Below, piece by piece: positions 55,972 through 64,000 of a stretch of 64,000 nt of DNA. The notes below the pieces were generated by a model. It was given only the letters and a program-made list of their open reading frames with translations, did no database searches and had not been told where the DNA came from. How positions within the stretch are numbered: position 1 is the first letter of the stretch; each line of letters opens with the position of its first letter. This stretch comes from Cognatiluteimonas sedimenti (GTDB lineage Bacteria > Pseudomonadota > Gammaproteobacteria > Xanthomonadales > Xanthomonadaceae). The DNA lies in the NCBI RefSeq assembly GCF_022808325.1, contig NZ_JALGCL010000001.1, positions 663,780 to 727,779 on the forward strand, read 5' to 3'. A program made the position numbers and the translations under genes.

Positions 55972-57483
55972 TCACCCCTCCCGCTCCAGGCGCGCGATTT
56001 CCTCGGCACGGGCGGCCAGGATCAGCGCCGCGGCGCGCGTCTCGTCCATGCCCTCGATGCCGAATTCGACGACTTCGTCGGCACCGAGCTCGCCGAGGTC
56101 GTCGGCGGTGCGGATGCCGTGGCCGGCGAGCGCGAACGCGGTCTCGTCGTCCATGCCTTCCAGCGACAGCAGGTCGTCGGCGGGCTGGTGCTCGTCGAGC
56201 TCTTCCTCCACCGCCAGCGCGTCGTTGAGCAGCGCGTCGCGGGCGCGCGAGCGCAACTCCTCGACGATGTCCTCGTCGAAGCCCTCGACCGCGAGCAGCT
56301 CGCCCACCGGCACGTAGGCGATTTCCTCGACCGTGCTGAAGCCTTCGGCGACCAGGATCGCGGCGATTTCCTCGTCGACCTCGAGCTTGTCCTGGAACAG
56401 CGCGCGCGCGGCCTCCTGTTCGGCCTCGGACTTGGCGGTGACCTGGTCCTGCGTCATGACGTTGAGCTGCCAGCCCGACAGGCGGCTGGCCAGGCGCACG
56501 TTCTGGCCACCGCGGCCGATCGCCTGCGCCAGCTTGTCTTCCGCGACCGCGAGGTCCATCGAGTGCTTTTCCTCGTCGACGATGATCGACTGCACTTCGG
56601 CCGGCGCCATCGCGTTGATCACGAACTGCGCCGGGTTGTCAGACCACAACACGATGTCCACGCGCTCGCCGTTGAGCTCGTTGCTCACCGCCTGCACGCG
56701 CGAACCGCGCATGCCGATGCAGGCGCCGATCGGGTCGGTGCGGTTGTCGTAGGCCAGCACCGCGATCTTTGCGCGGTCGCCCGGGTCGCGCGCGCAGGCC
56801 TTGATTTCGACCAGGCCCTGGCCGACTTCCGGCACCTCGAGCTTGAACAGCTCGATCATGAATTCCGGCGCGGCGCGGCTGATGAACAGCTGCGGGCCGC
56901 GGATCTCGCTGCGCACGTCGTAGAGGTAGCCGCGGACGCGGTCGCCGGCGCGCAGCACGTCGCGCGGGATGCCCTTGTCCTTGGGGATGAAGGCCTCGGC
57001 GTTACCGCCCAGGTCGACGAAGATGTTGCCGCGCTCGGCGCGCTTGACCACGCCGGTCACCAGTTCGCCGACGCGGTCCTTCCACTGGTCGACGACCTGG
57101 GCGCGCTCGGCTTCGCGCACCCGCTGCACGATCACCTGCTTGGCGGCCTGCGCGGCGATGCGGCCGAAGTCCGGGTTCTCGATCTGTTCCTCGATGAAGT
57201 CGCCGACCTCGGCGCCTTCGCTCTCGTCGAGCGCGTCCATCAGGCGGATCTGGCGATCGGGCGATTCCATCACCACGTCGTCGGCCACCACTTCCCAGCG
57301 GCGGAAGGTCTCGTAGCTGCCGTCCTTCGGGTCCACGGCGACGCGCGTGAGCACGTCCTGGTCCGGATAGCGCTTCTTCGCCGCCGAGGCCAGCGCAGCC
57401 TCGATCGCCTCCAGGATCACCGACTCCGGCACGCCCTTCTCGGCTGCCACCGCATCGACGACCAGCAACAGTTCCTTGCTCAT
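55972..57483 (-). CDS. nusA: Transcription termination/antitermination factor NusA
   Basis: A 503-residue RNA polymerase accessory factor. It has the N-terminal polymerase-binding domain ([20 protein letters not shown]), the S1 domain ([20 protein letters not shown]) and KH1/KH2 ([34 protein letters not shown]). Two C-terminal acidic helix-hairpin-helix repeats ([28 protein letters not shown]) follow, as in enterobacterial NusA. The ATG overlaps the rimP stop (ATGA). A 96-base gap separates it from infB. Confidence 0.98.
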   Translation of the reverse strand: MSKELLLVVDAVAAEKGVPESVILEAIEAALASAAKKRYPDQDVLTRVAVDPKDGSYETFRRWEVVADDVVMESPDRQIRLMDALDESEGAEVGDFIEEQIENPDFGRIAAQAAKQVIVQRVREAERAQVVDQWKDRVGELVTGVVKRAERGNIFVDLGGNAEAFIPKDKGIPRDVLRAGDRVRGYLYDVRSEIRGPQLFISRAAPEFMIELFKLEVPEVGQGLVEIKACARDPGDRAKIAVLAYDNRTDPIGACIGMRGSRVQAVSNELNGERVDIVLWSDNPAQFVINAMAPAEVQSIIVDEEKHSMDLAVAEDKLAQAIGRGGQNVRLASRLSGWQLNVMTQDQVTAKSEAEQEAARALFQDKLEVDEEIAAILVAEGFSTVEEIAYVPVGELLAVEGFDEDIVEELRSRARDALLNDALAVEEELDEHQPADDLLSLEGMDDETAFALAGHGIRTADDLGELGADEVVEFGIEGMDETRAAALILAARAEEIARLEREG

Positions 57484-58106
57484 TTCTCTCGCTCCGCACG
57501 GGACGGCTTCGCGGCCGCCGGCTTCTTGTTGGATGGTTTGTTGGTACTGGATTGCGTCCCGCTGGATCGCTTCCCTGCCTGCTTGCCGGGGCGCGCGTCG
57601 CGACCCGACTTGTCCCTTGCCGGCGCCAGGCCCAGTGCCGCCCAGTCGGGCACCAGCCGCGCCTTGTCGATGTTGTCGAAGGCAACCGCGAACGGCTGGC
57701 CGTCGACCTCGAACCGGATCCCGTCGCCTTCCACCGCGACGATCCGGCCCTGCAGCCGCCGGCGCCCGTCCTGCGGCAGCTTCAGCGTGGCCTTTGCGTC
57801 CTGGCCGATGAACTGCGCGAACTGTGCCGGCGTGAACAGCGGCCGGTCCACGCCCGGGGACGACACCTCCAGGGTGTAGTGGCCGCTGATCGGGTCGGCG
57901 ACGTCGAGTTGCGCAGACACCTCGCGGCTGACGGCCTCGCAGTCCTCGATCCCGACCGTGCGCGACTCGTCCGCGGCGACATCGATGTACAGGCGCAACA
58001 CCGCGCCGCCCGGGGACGGCAGGTATTCGGCGCCCAGCAGTTCCAGCCCCAGCGATTGCACGGTCGGGGCCAGCAGCGCGGCGATTTCGTTTGCCTTGTC
58101 GGTCAT
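57480..58106 (-). CDS. rimP: Ribosome maturation factor RimP
   Basis: A 208-residue 30S assembly factor. The N-terminal domain ([51 protein letters not shown]) is followed by an SH3-like domain ([17 protein letters not shown]). The last 55 residues are a Lys/Ser/Pro-rich basic tail, longer than in E. coli RimP (about 150 residues). Start at ATG 58106 ([12 protein letters not shown]); upstream in-frame sequence lies in the leader hairpin. Confidence 0.95.
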   Translation of the reverse strand: MTDKANEIAALLAPTVQSLGLELLGAEYLPSPGGAVLRLYIDVAADESRTVGIEDCEAVSREVSAQLDVADPISGHYTLEVSSPGVDRPLFTPAQFAQFIGQDAKATLKLPQDGRRRLQGRIVAVEGDGIRFEVDGQPFAVAFDNIDKARLVPDWAALGLAPARDKSGRDARPGKQAGKRSSGTQSSTNKPSNKKPAAAKPSRAEREK

Positions 58107-58170
58107 GGGTCGCGAGTTCGGAAGTTGCGTCCTGCCTTCTGCCTTGGCCGTTTCCGGGCCCGGAAAACAA

Positions 58171-58193
58171 CAAGGGGCCCGGCGGGCCCCTTG
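58171..58193 (-). terminator. Leader hairpin upstream of rimP
   Basis: A perfect 10-bp stem caaggggccc/gggccccttg, followed on the minus strand by ttgttgtttt, 65 bases before rimP. It may be a second terminator after tRNA-fMet or an attenuator in the rimP-nusA leader, where NusA autoregulation is known in enterobacteria. Confidence 0.6.
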
Positions 58194-58271
58194 TCCAATA
58201 GCCAGCGTGCTCCGCTGGATTTCGGCGCGGTCGCATGCAGCGTGCGTCCGCCAAGCCCGACCTCGCAAACG

Positions 58272-58293
58272 AAAAAGGCTCCGAGGAGCCTTT
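58272..58293 (-). terminator. Terminator of tRNA-fMet
   Basis: An 8-bp stem aaaggctc/gagccttt with loop cgag, continuing into a T-run on the minus strand, 15 bases after the tRNA CCA. Confidence 0.8.
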
Positions 58294-58308
58294 ATCGCCA
58301 GCGAGAGC

Positions 58309-58385
58309 TGGTAGCGGGGGCAGGATTTGAACCTGCGACCTTCGGGTTATGAGCCCGACGAGCTGCCAGACTGCTCCACCCCGCA
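58309..58385 (-). tRNA. Initiator tRNA-fMet (anticodon CAT)
   Basis: A 77-base tRNA with the three G-C pairs in the anticodon stem (GGGctcataaCCC), anticodon CAT, loop TTCAAAT and encoded CCA. Position 1 is T opposite T72, so the end pair is unpaired, the key initiator feature; E. coli has C1-A72 instead. It sits between nuoN and rimP, as in related genomes. Confidence 0.96.
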
Positions 58386-58526
58386 ACAGGGGCGGGATTA
58401 TGGTGAATGGCGCGGATTATTGCAACCTGCCCCATCGACTTCGTTGCCGCCGGCGTGCCGCGGTTCAGCGGCGGCGGGTCCGGGCCGGCGCGATCCCGCG
58501 CATGAAACGCAGTGGCCGCGCCTGCC

Positions 58527-59969
58527 TTACAGGAACGACGCCTGGCACCAGGCCATGATCGGGTTCCAGAAGAACCCCAGCACCAGCAGCGCCAGCGCGT
58601 TGACGCTGAATGCGATCCGCAACGGGCGATCCTCGCGCAACGCGGGCACGTCGCCGTCAGGCACGTCGAAGTACATCACCTTGCACACGCGCAGGTAATA
58701 GAAGCAGCCGACCACCGCGAACACGATGCCGACGATCGCCAGCCACAGCATGCCGCCCTGGATCGCGGCGCGCAGCACCGCGAGCTTGGCCCAGAAGCCC
58801 AGGAACGGCGGGATCCCGGCCAACGACATCATCGCGATCAGCATCATCCCGGCCAGCCACGGGTTGCGCGCGTTCAGGCCCTTGAAGTCGTCGATGCGGT
58901 CGGCCTCGAAGCCGCGGCTGGCCAGCAACACCACCGCGCCGAATGCCGCGGTCGACATGATCGCGTAGGAGATCGCGTAGAACATCGCCGCCGCGTAGCC
59001 CTGTGCATCGGCCGCGGCCAGTCCCAGGAACAGGAAACCCACGTGCGACACCGTCGAGTACGCCAGCATGCGCTTGAGGTTGGACTGCGCCAGGGCGACC
59101 ACGTTGCCGACCACCAGCGACAGCACGGCAAGCGCGGCCACCAGCAGCCGCCAGCGCTCGTCCAGCGGCCCGAGGCCGGCTTCGAGCAGGCGGAAGGCCA
59201 TCGCGAACGCGGCCAGCTTCGGCGCCGAGCCGATGAACACGGTGATCGCGGTCGGCGCGCCGTGGTAGGTGTCGGGGAGCCACATGTGGAACGGCGCGGC
59301 GCCGAACTTGAAAGCGATGCCGGCGACCAGGAACACGGTGCCCGTCAGCAGCAGCGTGGTTTCCGTCGACCCGGCGACGGCCGCGTGCAGCTGCGCCAGG
59401 TCGAGCGTGCCGGTGGCGCCGTACAGCAGCGACATGCCGTACAGCAGCAGCCCCGATGCCAGCGAGCCGAGCACGAAATACTTCATCGCCGCTTCGGAAG
59501 ACAGCGAACTGTCGCGGTCCAGCGCGACCAGCGCGTAGGAGCACAGCGCCAGCAGTTCCAGCCCCAGGTACACCATCACCAGGCTGCCGGCCGAGATCAG
59601 CAGCATCATGCCCACCACCGCGAACAGCATCAGCACCGCGATCTCGCCCTGGTACAGGCCGCGCTCGCGCAGGAACGGCCACACGTACATCAGCGACAGC
59701 GCGGTGATCACGCAAGCGGTCACCTTGAGCACGTCGGCCATGGTGTCGCGCACGAACATGCCGTTGAGCACCGTGCCCTGCCCGCCGACGCCGGCTACGA
59801 TCATCGCCGCTACCGCCAGCAAGGCCACGATCGCCAGCACGTGGGTGACGACGCGGCGGCGCGGATCAAGGAACAGGTCCAGCAGCAGCAGCGCGAACGC
59901 GGCGCCGACCAGCACCAGTTCGGGCAGCAGCGGCAGCAGGTCGGCGGCGGTGGGCATGGTCGGCGTCAT
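58527..59969 (-). CDS. nuoN: NADH-quinone oxidoreductase subunit N
   Basis: An antiporter-like membrane subunit of respiratory complex I, 480 residues, about 14 helices. It contains conserved MVYLGLELLALCSYALVA, FKFGAAPFHMWLPDTYHGAP (the lysine/histidine region) and LKRMLAYSTVSHVGFLFLGL. It is the last gene of the nuo operon and ends 142 bases before tRNA-fMet. Second ATG at 59957 is an alternative start. Confidence 0.97.
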   Translation of the reverse strand: MTPTMPTAADLLPLLPELVLVGAAFALLLLDLFLDPRRRVVTHVLAIVALLAVAAMIVAGVGGQGTVLNGMFVRDTMADVLKVTACVITALSLMYVWPFLRERGLYQGEIAVLMLFAVVGMMLLISAGSLVMVYLGLELLALCSYALVALDRDSSLSSEAAMKYFVLGSLASGLLLYGMSLLYGATGTLDLAQLHAAVAGSTETTLLLTGTVFLVAGIAFKFGAAPFHMWLPDTYHGAPTAITVFIGSAPKLAAFAMAFRLLEAGLGPLDERWRLLVAALAVLSLVVGNVVALAQSNLKRMLAYSTVSHVGFLFLGLAAADAQGYAAAMFYAISYAIMSTAAFGAVVLLASRGFEADRIDDFKGLNARNPWLAGMMLIAMMSLAGIPPFLGFWAKLAVLRAAIQGGMLWLAIVGIVFAVVGCFYYLRVCKVMYFDVPDGDVPALREDRPLRIAFSVNALALLVLGFFWNPIMAWCQASFL

Positions 59970-59982
59970 CCGGCTTGCATCC

Positions 59983-61527
59983 TCAAAGCTTGCTTGCGGC
60001 GAGCTGGCCCGCCAGTTGCGCGATGGAAGGCTCCATCAGGTCGGTCAGCGGCTTCGGCCACACGCCGATCAGCAGCACGCCGGCGGCGAACACGCCCAGC
60101 ACGATCCATTCGCGCATGTCGATGTCCTGCATCTGCGCCACGTGGGCGTTGCCGACCTCGCCCCAGACGATGCGCTTGGCCAGCCACAGGGTGTAGCCGG
60201 CGCCGGTGACCAGGGTGGTGGCCACGCCGAAGGCGATCAGCGGGTGCTGCTGGAAGCTGGCCAGGATCACCATGAATTCGCCGACGAAGCCCGACGTGCC
60301 AGGCAAGCCGGAGTTGGCCATCGAGAAGAAGATCATGAACGCCGCGAACCACGGCATCACGTTGGCCACGCCGCCGTAGTCGGCGATCCGGCGCGTGTGC
60401 AGGCGGTCGTAGAGCACGCCGACGCAGGAGAACATCGCGCCCGAGATGAGGCCGTGCGAAATCATCTGCACCATCGCACCCTGCAGGCCCAGTCGCGCGG
60501 CATCGACGTTGCCGAAGTCGCGGACCAGCGCGAAGGCGATGAAGATGCCCAGGGTGACGAAGCCCATGTGCACGACCGACGAATACGCGATCAGCTTCTT
60601 CATGTCGTCCTGGACCAGCGCCACCAGGCTGACGTAGACGATCGCGACCAGGCTCAGCGCGATCACCAGCCAGGCCCATTCGTGGCCGGCGTCGGGCACG
60701 ATCGGCAGGCTGAAGCGCAGGAAGCCGTACCCGCCGATCTTCAGCATGATCGCGGCCAGGATCACCGAACCGCCGGTCGGCGCCTCCACGTGCGCGTCCG
60801 GCAACCAGGTGTGCACCGGGAACATCGGCACCTTGACCGCGAACGAGACCAGGAAGGCGAAGAACAGCCACATCTGCTCCGGCATCGACAGCGGCACCGC
60901 GTACATGTCGATGATCTGCCAGCTGCCGCCCTTCAGATACAGGTAGATCAGCCCGACCAGCATGAACACCGAGCCCAGGAACGTGTACAGGAAGAACTTC
61001 ACCGAGGCATAGACGCGGCGCGGGCCACCCCAGACGCCGATCATGATGAACATCGGGATCAGCATCGCCTCGAAGAACACGTAGAACAGCATCGCGTCCA
61101 TCGCCGCGAACACGCCGATCATCACGCCCTCGAGGAACAGGATCGAGGCCACGTACTGGTTGACCCGCTTCTGGATCGGCGTCCATGCGCCGACCAGGGT
61201 CAACACCGTGGTCAGCGTGGTCAGCGCGATCAGCGCCACCGAGATGCCGTCGGCGCCGAGGTGGTAGCGGATGTCGTAGGCCGGGATCCACGCATGCAGT
61301 TCGACGAACTGCATGCCGGGATCGGCCATGTCGAAACCCGTGATCAGCGGCACGGTCAGGGCCAGCGTCGCCAGCGCGAACAGCAGCGCGGTCCAGCGCG
61401 CGGCCGCCGCGCGGGCGTCGCCCAGCGCCAGGCACAGCGCGCCGCCGAGGATCGGCAGCCACACCAGCAGGCTCAGCAGCGGCAGTCCGCCGTTGGAGGT
61501 CAAGGTTTGCAAGGGCTCGGGGCTCAC
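59983..61527 (-). CDS. nuoM: NADH-quinone oxidoreductase subunit M
   Basis: A proton-pumping antiporter-like subunit of complex I, 514 residues. Key stretches are DGISVALIALTTL, FFEAMLIPMFIMIGVWGG (Glu), FAVKVPMFPVHTWLPDAHVEAP (Lys) and MKKLIAYSSVVHMGFVTLG. It follows nuoL by 19 bases and precedes nuoN by 13. Confidence 0.98.
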   Translation of the reverse strand: MSPEPLQTLTSNGGLPLLSLLVWLPILGGALCLALGDARAAAARWTALLFALATLALTVPLITGFDMADPGMQFVELHAWIPAYDIRYHLGADGISVALIALTTLTTVLTLVGAWTPIQKRVNQYVASILFLEGVMIGVFAAMDAMLFYVFFEAMLIPMFIMIGVWGGPRRVYASVKFFLYTFLGSVFMLVGLIYLYLKGGSWQIIDMYAVPLSMPEQMWLFFAFLVSFAVKVPMFPVHTWLPDAHVEAPTGGSVILAAIMLKIGGYGFLRFSLPIVPDAGHEWAWLVIALSLVAIVYVSLVALVQDDMKKLIAYSSVVHMGFVTLGIFIAFALVRDFGNVDAARLGLQGAMVQMISHGLISGAMFSCVGVLYDRLHTRRIADYGGVANVMPWFAAFMIFFSMANSGLPGTSGFVGEFMVILASFQQHPLIAFGVATTLVTGAGYTLWLAKRIVWGEVGNAHVAQMQDIDMREWIVLGVFAAGVLLIGVWPKPLTDLMEPSIAQLAGQLAASKL

Positions 61528-61546
61528 GTCGCGGGTCCTTGTCGGA

Positions 61547-63616
61547 TCAGTGCCAGAAGCGAAGAAGCACGGCCAGCAAACCGATCAGGCCGAGGATCAT
61601 CGCGAAAGCGTAGTGGTAGAGGTAGCCGGACTGGGTCCTGCGCAACAACCCCGAGGCGAAGTCGACCAGGCGCGCGCTGCCGTTGACGAAAAGGCCGTCG
61701 ATCAGCCGTTCGTCCACCTTGCGCGACACCTTGCCGAGCCTGACGCCGCTCCCGGCAAAACCGCCGATCCAGAGCGCATCGAAGCCGTACTTGTCCTCCA
61801 GCACCCGGACCGGCCAGGACAGCAGGCGTCGCGCCCTGTGGTGCAGTTCCGGCTTCCACCAGTACATCACCGTGGCCAGTGCGAATCCGGCCAGCGCCAG
61901 CCAGAACGCCGGCGCCTGGAAGCCGTGCAGCGCGAACGCGACCGGGCCGTGGAATTCCCCGGCCAGCTTGCCGACGACGTCGCGCGCCGCGGCCACGTCG
62001 ATCGCGCCGAGGAAGAACGGCAACTGCTTCGCATGGCCCATCACGTCGGTGCCGAACAGCATCGGGCCGATGGTGAAGAAGCCGACCAGCACCGACGGGA
62101 TCGCCAGCAGCACCAGTGGCAACGTGACCACCCAGGGCGACTCGTGCGGCTCGTGCACGCCGTGGTGGCCATGGTCGTCGTGCGCGTCGTGGCCGTGATG
62201 GTCGGCGGCCGCGTGGCGGAATCGCTCCTCGCCGAAGAAGGTCAGGTACAGCAGGCGGAAGCTGTAGAACGCGGTGACGAAGGCGCCCAGCAGCACCGCC
62301 CAATAGCCGTAGGTGGCGACCCAGTTGCCGGCCTCGTGCGCGTGCTCCGCGGCAGCCTCGATGATGGTGTCCTTGGAATAGAAGCCGCTGAAGAACGGCG
62401 TTCCGACCAGCGCCAGGGTCCCGATCAGCATGCTCCAGAAGGTCACGGGCATGTACTTGCGCAGGCCACCCATGCGGCGCATGTCCTGCTCGTGGTGCAT
62501 GGCGATGATCACCGAGCCTGCGCCCAGGAACAGCAGCGCCTTGAAGAAGGCGTGGGTCATCAGGTGGTAGACCGCGGCGCTGTAGGCCGACACGCCCAGT
62601 GCCACCGTCATGTAGCCCAGCTGCGACAGCGTCGAATAGGCGATCACGCGCTTGATGTCGTTCTGCACGATGCCGATCAGGCCGGTGAAGAAGGCCGTGG
62701 TCGCGCCGATGAACAGCACGAAGTTCAGCGCGGTTTCGCTCAGCTCGAACAGCGGCGACATCCGCGCCACCATGAAGATGCCGGCGGTGACCATGGTCGC
62801 GGCGTGGATCAGCGCCGAGATCGGGGTCGGGCCTTCCATCGAGTCGGGCAGCCACACGTGCAGCGGCACCTGCGCCGACTTGCCCATCGCGCCGATGAAC
62901 AGGCAGATGCAGATCAGCGTCGCCACCGACCATTCGTGGCCGGAGAACACCGCCACCGTCAGGCCGTCGATGGTCGGCGCGTTTGCGAACACCGTGGCGT
63001 AGTCGAGGGTGCCGAACCAGTACAGCACCGCGGCGATGCCGAGGATGAAGCCGAAATCCCCGACGCGATTGACCAGGAACGCCTTGAGGTTGGCGAAGAT
63101 CGCGGTCGGCCGCTTGAACCAGAAGCCGATCAGCAGGTACGACACCAGGCCGACGGCTTCCCAGCCGAAGAACAGCTGCATGAAGTTGTTGCTCATGACC
63201 AGCATGAGCATCGAGAAGGTGAACAGGCTGATGTAGCTGAAGAAGCGCTGGTAGCCGTCGTCCTCGGCCATGTACCCGATGGTGTAGACGTGCACCAGCA
63301 GCGACACGAAGGTCACCACGACCATCATCATCGCGGTCAGCTTGTCGACCATGAAGCCGACATGCGCTTCCAGCCCGCCGACCTTGAACCACGTATAGAC
63401 GTTCTCGTTGAACGGCGGCGCGCCCTGCCCCACCAGCTGCCACAGCACCCAGCACGACAGTGCGCAGCTGATCGCGACGCCGGCGATGGTGGCGACATGC
63501 GAGCCGGCCCGGCCCACCTGCCTGCGGAACAGGCCGGCAACGACCGCGCCCAGCAGCGGCGCCAGCACGATCGCCAGCAGCATTGATTTCGAGATCACGT
63601 GTTCGACGCCAGGCAT
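61547..63616 (-). CDS. nuoL: NADH-quinone oxidoreductase subunit L
   Basis: The distal antiporter-like subunit of complex I, 689 residues, with a C-terminal lateral helix. Conserved stretches are FFGWEAVGLVSYLLIGFWF, MGKSAQVPLHVWLPDSMEGP and IKRVIAYSTLSQLGYM. Around residue 475 it has a His-rich cytoplasmic or periplasmic loop (HHGHDAHDDHGHHGVHEPH). ATG 63616 (MPGVEHVISKSMLLAIVL) is taken; GTG and ATG codons a few residues on are possible starts. Confidence 0.97.
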   Translation of the reverse strand: MPGVEHVISKSMLLAIVLAPLLGAVVAGLFRRQVGRAGSHVATIAGVAISCALSCWVLWQLVGQGAPPFNENVYTWFKVGGLEAHVGFMVDKLTAMMMVVVTFVSLLVHVYTIGYMAEDDGYQRFFSYISLFTFSMLMLVMSNNFMQLFFGWEAVGLVSYLLIGFWFKRPTAIFANLKAFLVNRVGDFGFILGIAAVLYWFGTLDYATVFANAPTIDGLTVAVFSGHEWSVATLICICLFIGAMGKSAQVPLHVWLPDSMEGPTPISALIHAATMVTAGIFMVARMSPLFELSETALNFVLFIGATTAFFTGLIGIVQNDIKRVIAYSTLSQLGYMTVALGVSAYSAAVYHLMTHAFFKALLFLGAGSVIIAMHHEQDMRRMGGLRKYMPVTFWSMLIGTLALVGTPFFSGFYSKDTIIEAAAEHAHEAGNWVATYGYWAVLLGAFVTAFYSFRLLYLTFFGEERFRHAAADHHGHDAHDDHGHHGVHEPHESPWVVTLPLVLLAIPSVLVGFFTIGPMLFGTDVMGHAKQLPFFLGAIDVAAARDVVGKLAGEFHGPVAFALHGFQAPAFWLALAGFALATVMYWWKPELHHRARRLLSWPVRVLEDKYGFDALWIGGFAGSGVRLGKVSRKVDERLIDGLFVNGSARLVDFASGLLRRTQSGYLYHYAFAMILGLIGLLAVLLRFWH

Positions 63617-63620
63617 CGGT

Positions 63621-63944
63621 TCAGCCCTTCAACGAATCGATATCGGCGACGTCGATCGTGCGCCGGTTGCGGAACAGGGTGACCAGGATCGCAAGGCCGA
63701 TCGCGGCCTCGGCCGCGGCCACGGTGAGGATGAAGAACACGAACACCTGGCCCGCCGCGTCGCCGAGGTGGCGCGAGAACGCGACGAAATTGATGTTGAC
63801 CGCCAGCAGCATCAGCTCGATGCACATCAACAGCACGATCACGTTCTTGCGGTTGAGGAAGATGCCGGCGACGCTGATGCAGAACAGGGCCGCGCCGAGC
63901 GCGAGGAAATGGCCGAGCGCCAGCCCGGTGGTCAGGGCGGTCAT
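63621..63944 (-). CDS. nuoK: NADH-quinone oxidoreductase subunit K
   Basis: A 107-residue three-helix membrane subunit of complex I. The conserved glutamates are in [17 protein letters not shown] and in [19 protein letters not shown]. Its ATG overlaps the nuoJ stop (ATGA). Confidence 0.97.
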   Translation of the reverse strand: MTALTTGLALGHFLALGAALFCISVAGIFLNRKNVIVLLMCIELMLLAVNINFVAFSRHLGDAAGQVFVFFILTVAAAEAAIGLAILVTLFRNRRTIDVADIDSLKG

Positions 63945-64000
63945 GGCGTCACCTCCTGGTCGGCGGGGGGTTCCGGCTTGCGGGTGGCGTCCATCTTCAC
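63941..64000 (-). CDS. nuoJ: NADH-quinone oxidoreductase subunit J, 3' end only
   Basis: Nineteen C-terminal codons (ending [12 protein letters not shown]) and a stop that overlaps the nuoK start as ATGA; the rest lies beyond the window. Identity rests on the fixed order nuoJ-nuoK, the proline/acid-rich tail and the tight coupling. Confidence 0.75.
   Translation of the reverse strand: MKMDATRKPEPPADQEVTP

Overview
The window is GC-rich chromosomal DNA from a gammaproteobacterium, most likely of the Xanthomonadaceae/Lysobacteraceae (Lysobacter- or Luteimonas-like). The call rests on three things. The gene string nuoJKLMN, tRNA-fMet, rimP-nusA-infB-rbfA-truB-rpsO-pnp is typical of the group. 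The MetX-type acyltransferase has the Xanthomonas serine O-succinyltransferase form. Housekeeping genes are packed with ATGA/TGATG overlaps and GTG/TTG starts. No species is claimed.

Layout. 1-4.7 kb: end of scpB, rluB with a very long disordered tail, an omega-amidase and a methionine-type aminotransferase, with a 25-bp-arm palindrome between the last two. 4.7-12.0 kb: a DUF3293 gene leading into a complete System I cytochrome c maturation operon (ccmABCDEFGHI). 12.1-13.9 kb: MetX-type acyltransferase and cysteine dioxygenase.

13.9-25.8 kb: an integrated island of about 11.8 kb in a tRNA-Leu(CAA) gene, ending in a 56-bp diverged copy of the tRNA 3' half. From the right end it carries a P4-type integrase, an unknown protein, an AlpA-like HTH protein, a DUF3987 protein, an iteron-like non-coding stretch, two unknown proteins, a TerS-like protein, TerL, a HEPN-like membrane protein, and an oppositely oriented D12 methyltransferase plus a putative PD-(D/E)XK nuclease. 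It has integration, regulation, replication-like and packaging genes but no capsid, tail or lysis genes. The best reading is a phage satellite with defence cargo; a decayed prophage is the alternative.

25.9-42.7 kb: two small HExxH proteins, then a polyhydroxybutyrate/3-hydroxybutyrate neighbourhood: class III synthase phaE-phaC, pspC, a pssA-like gene, 3-hydroxybutyrate oligomer hydrolase, 3-hydroxybutyrate dehydrogenase, a CrbR/CrbS-like two-component pair around an acetylpolyamine deacetylase-like gene, a TonB-dependent receptor and a GntP-family permease. A polymer-oligomer-monomer-acetyl-CoA route with its own regulator and uptake genes can be proposed. 42.8-48.4 kb: membrane protein of unknown role, dinB, P5C dehydrogenase, RNB-domain nuclease.

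48.4-49.0 kb is non-coding and holds two inverted copies of a long hairpin element with a conserved loop and different stems. 49.0-64.0 kb, all on the minus strand: pnp, rpsO, truB, rbfA, infB, nusA, rimP, initiator tRNA, then nuoN to the 3' end of nuoJ.
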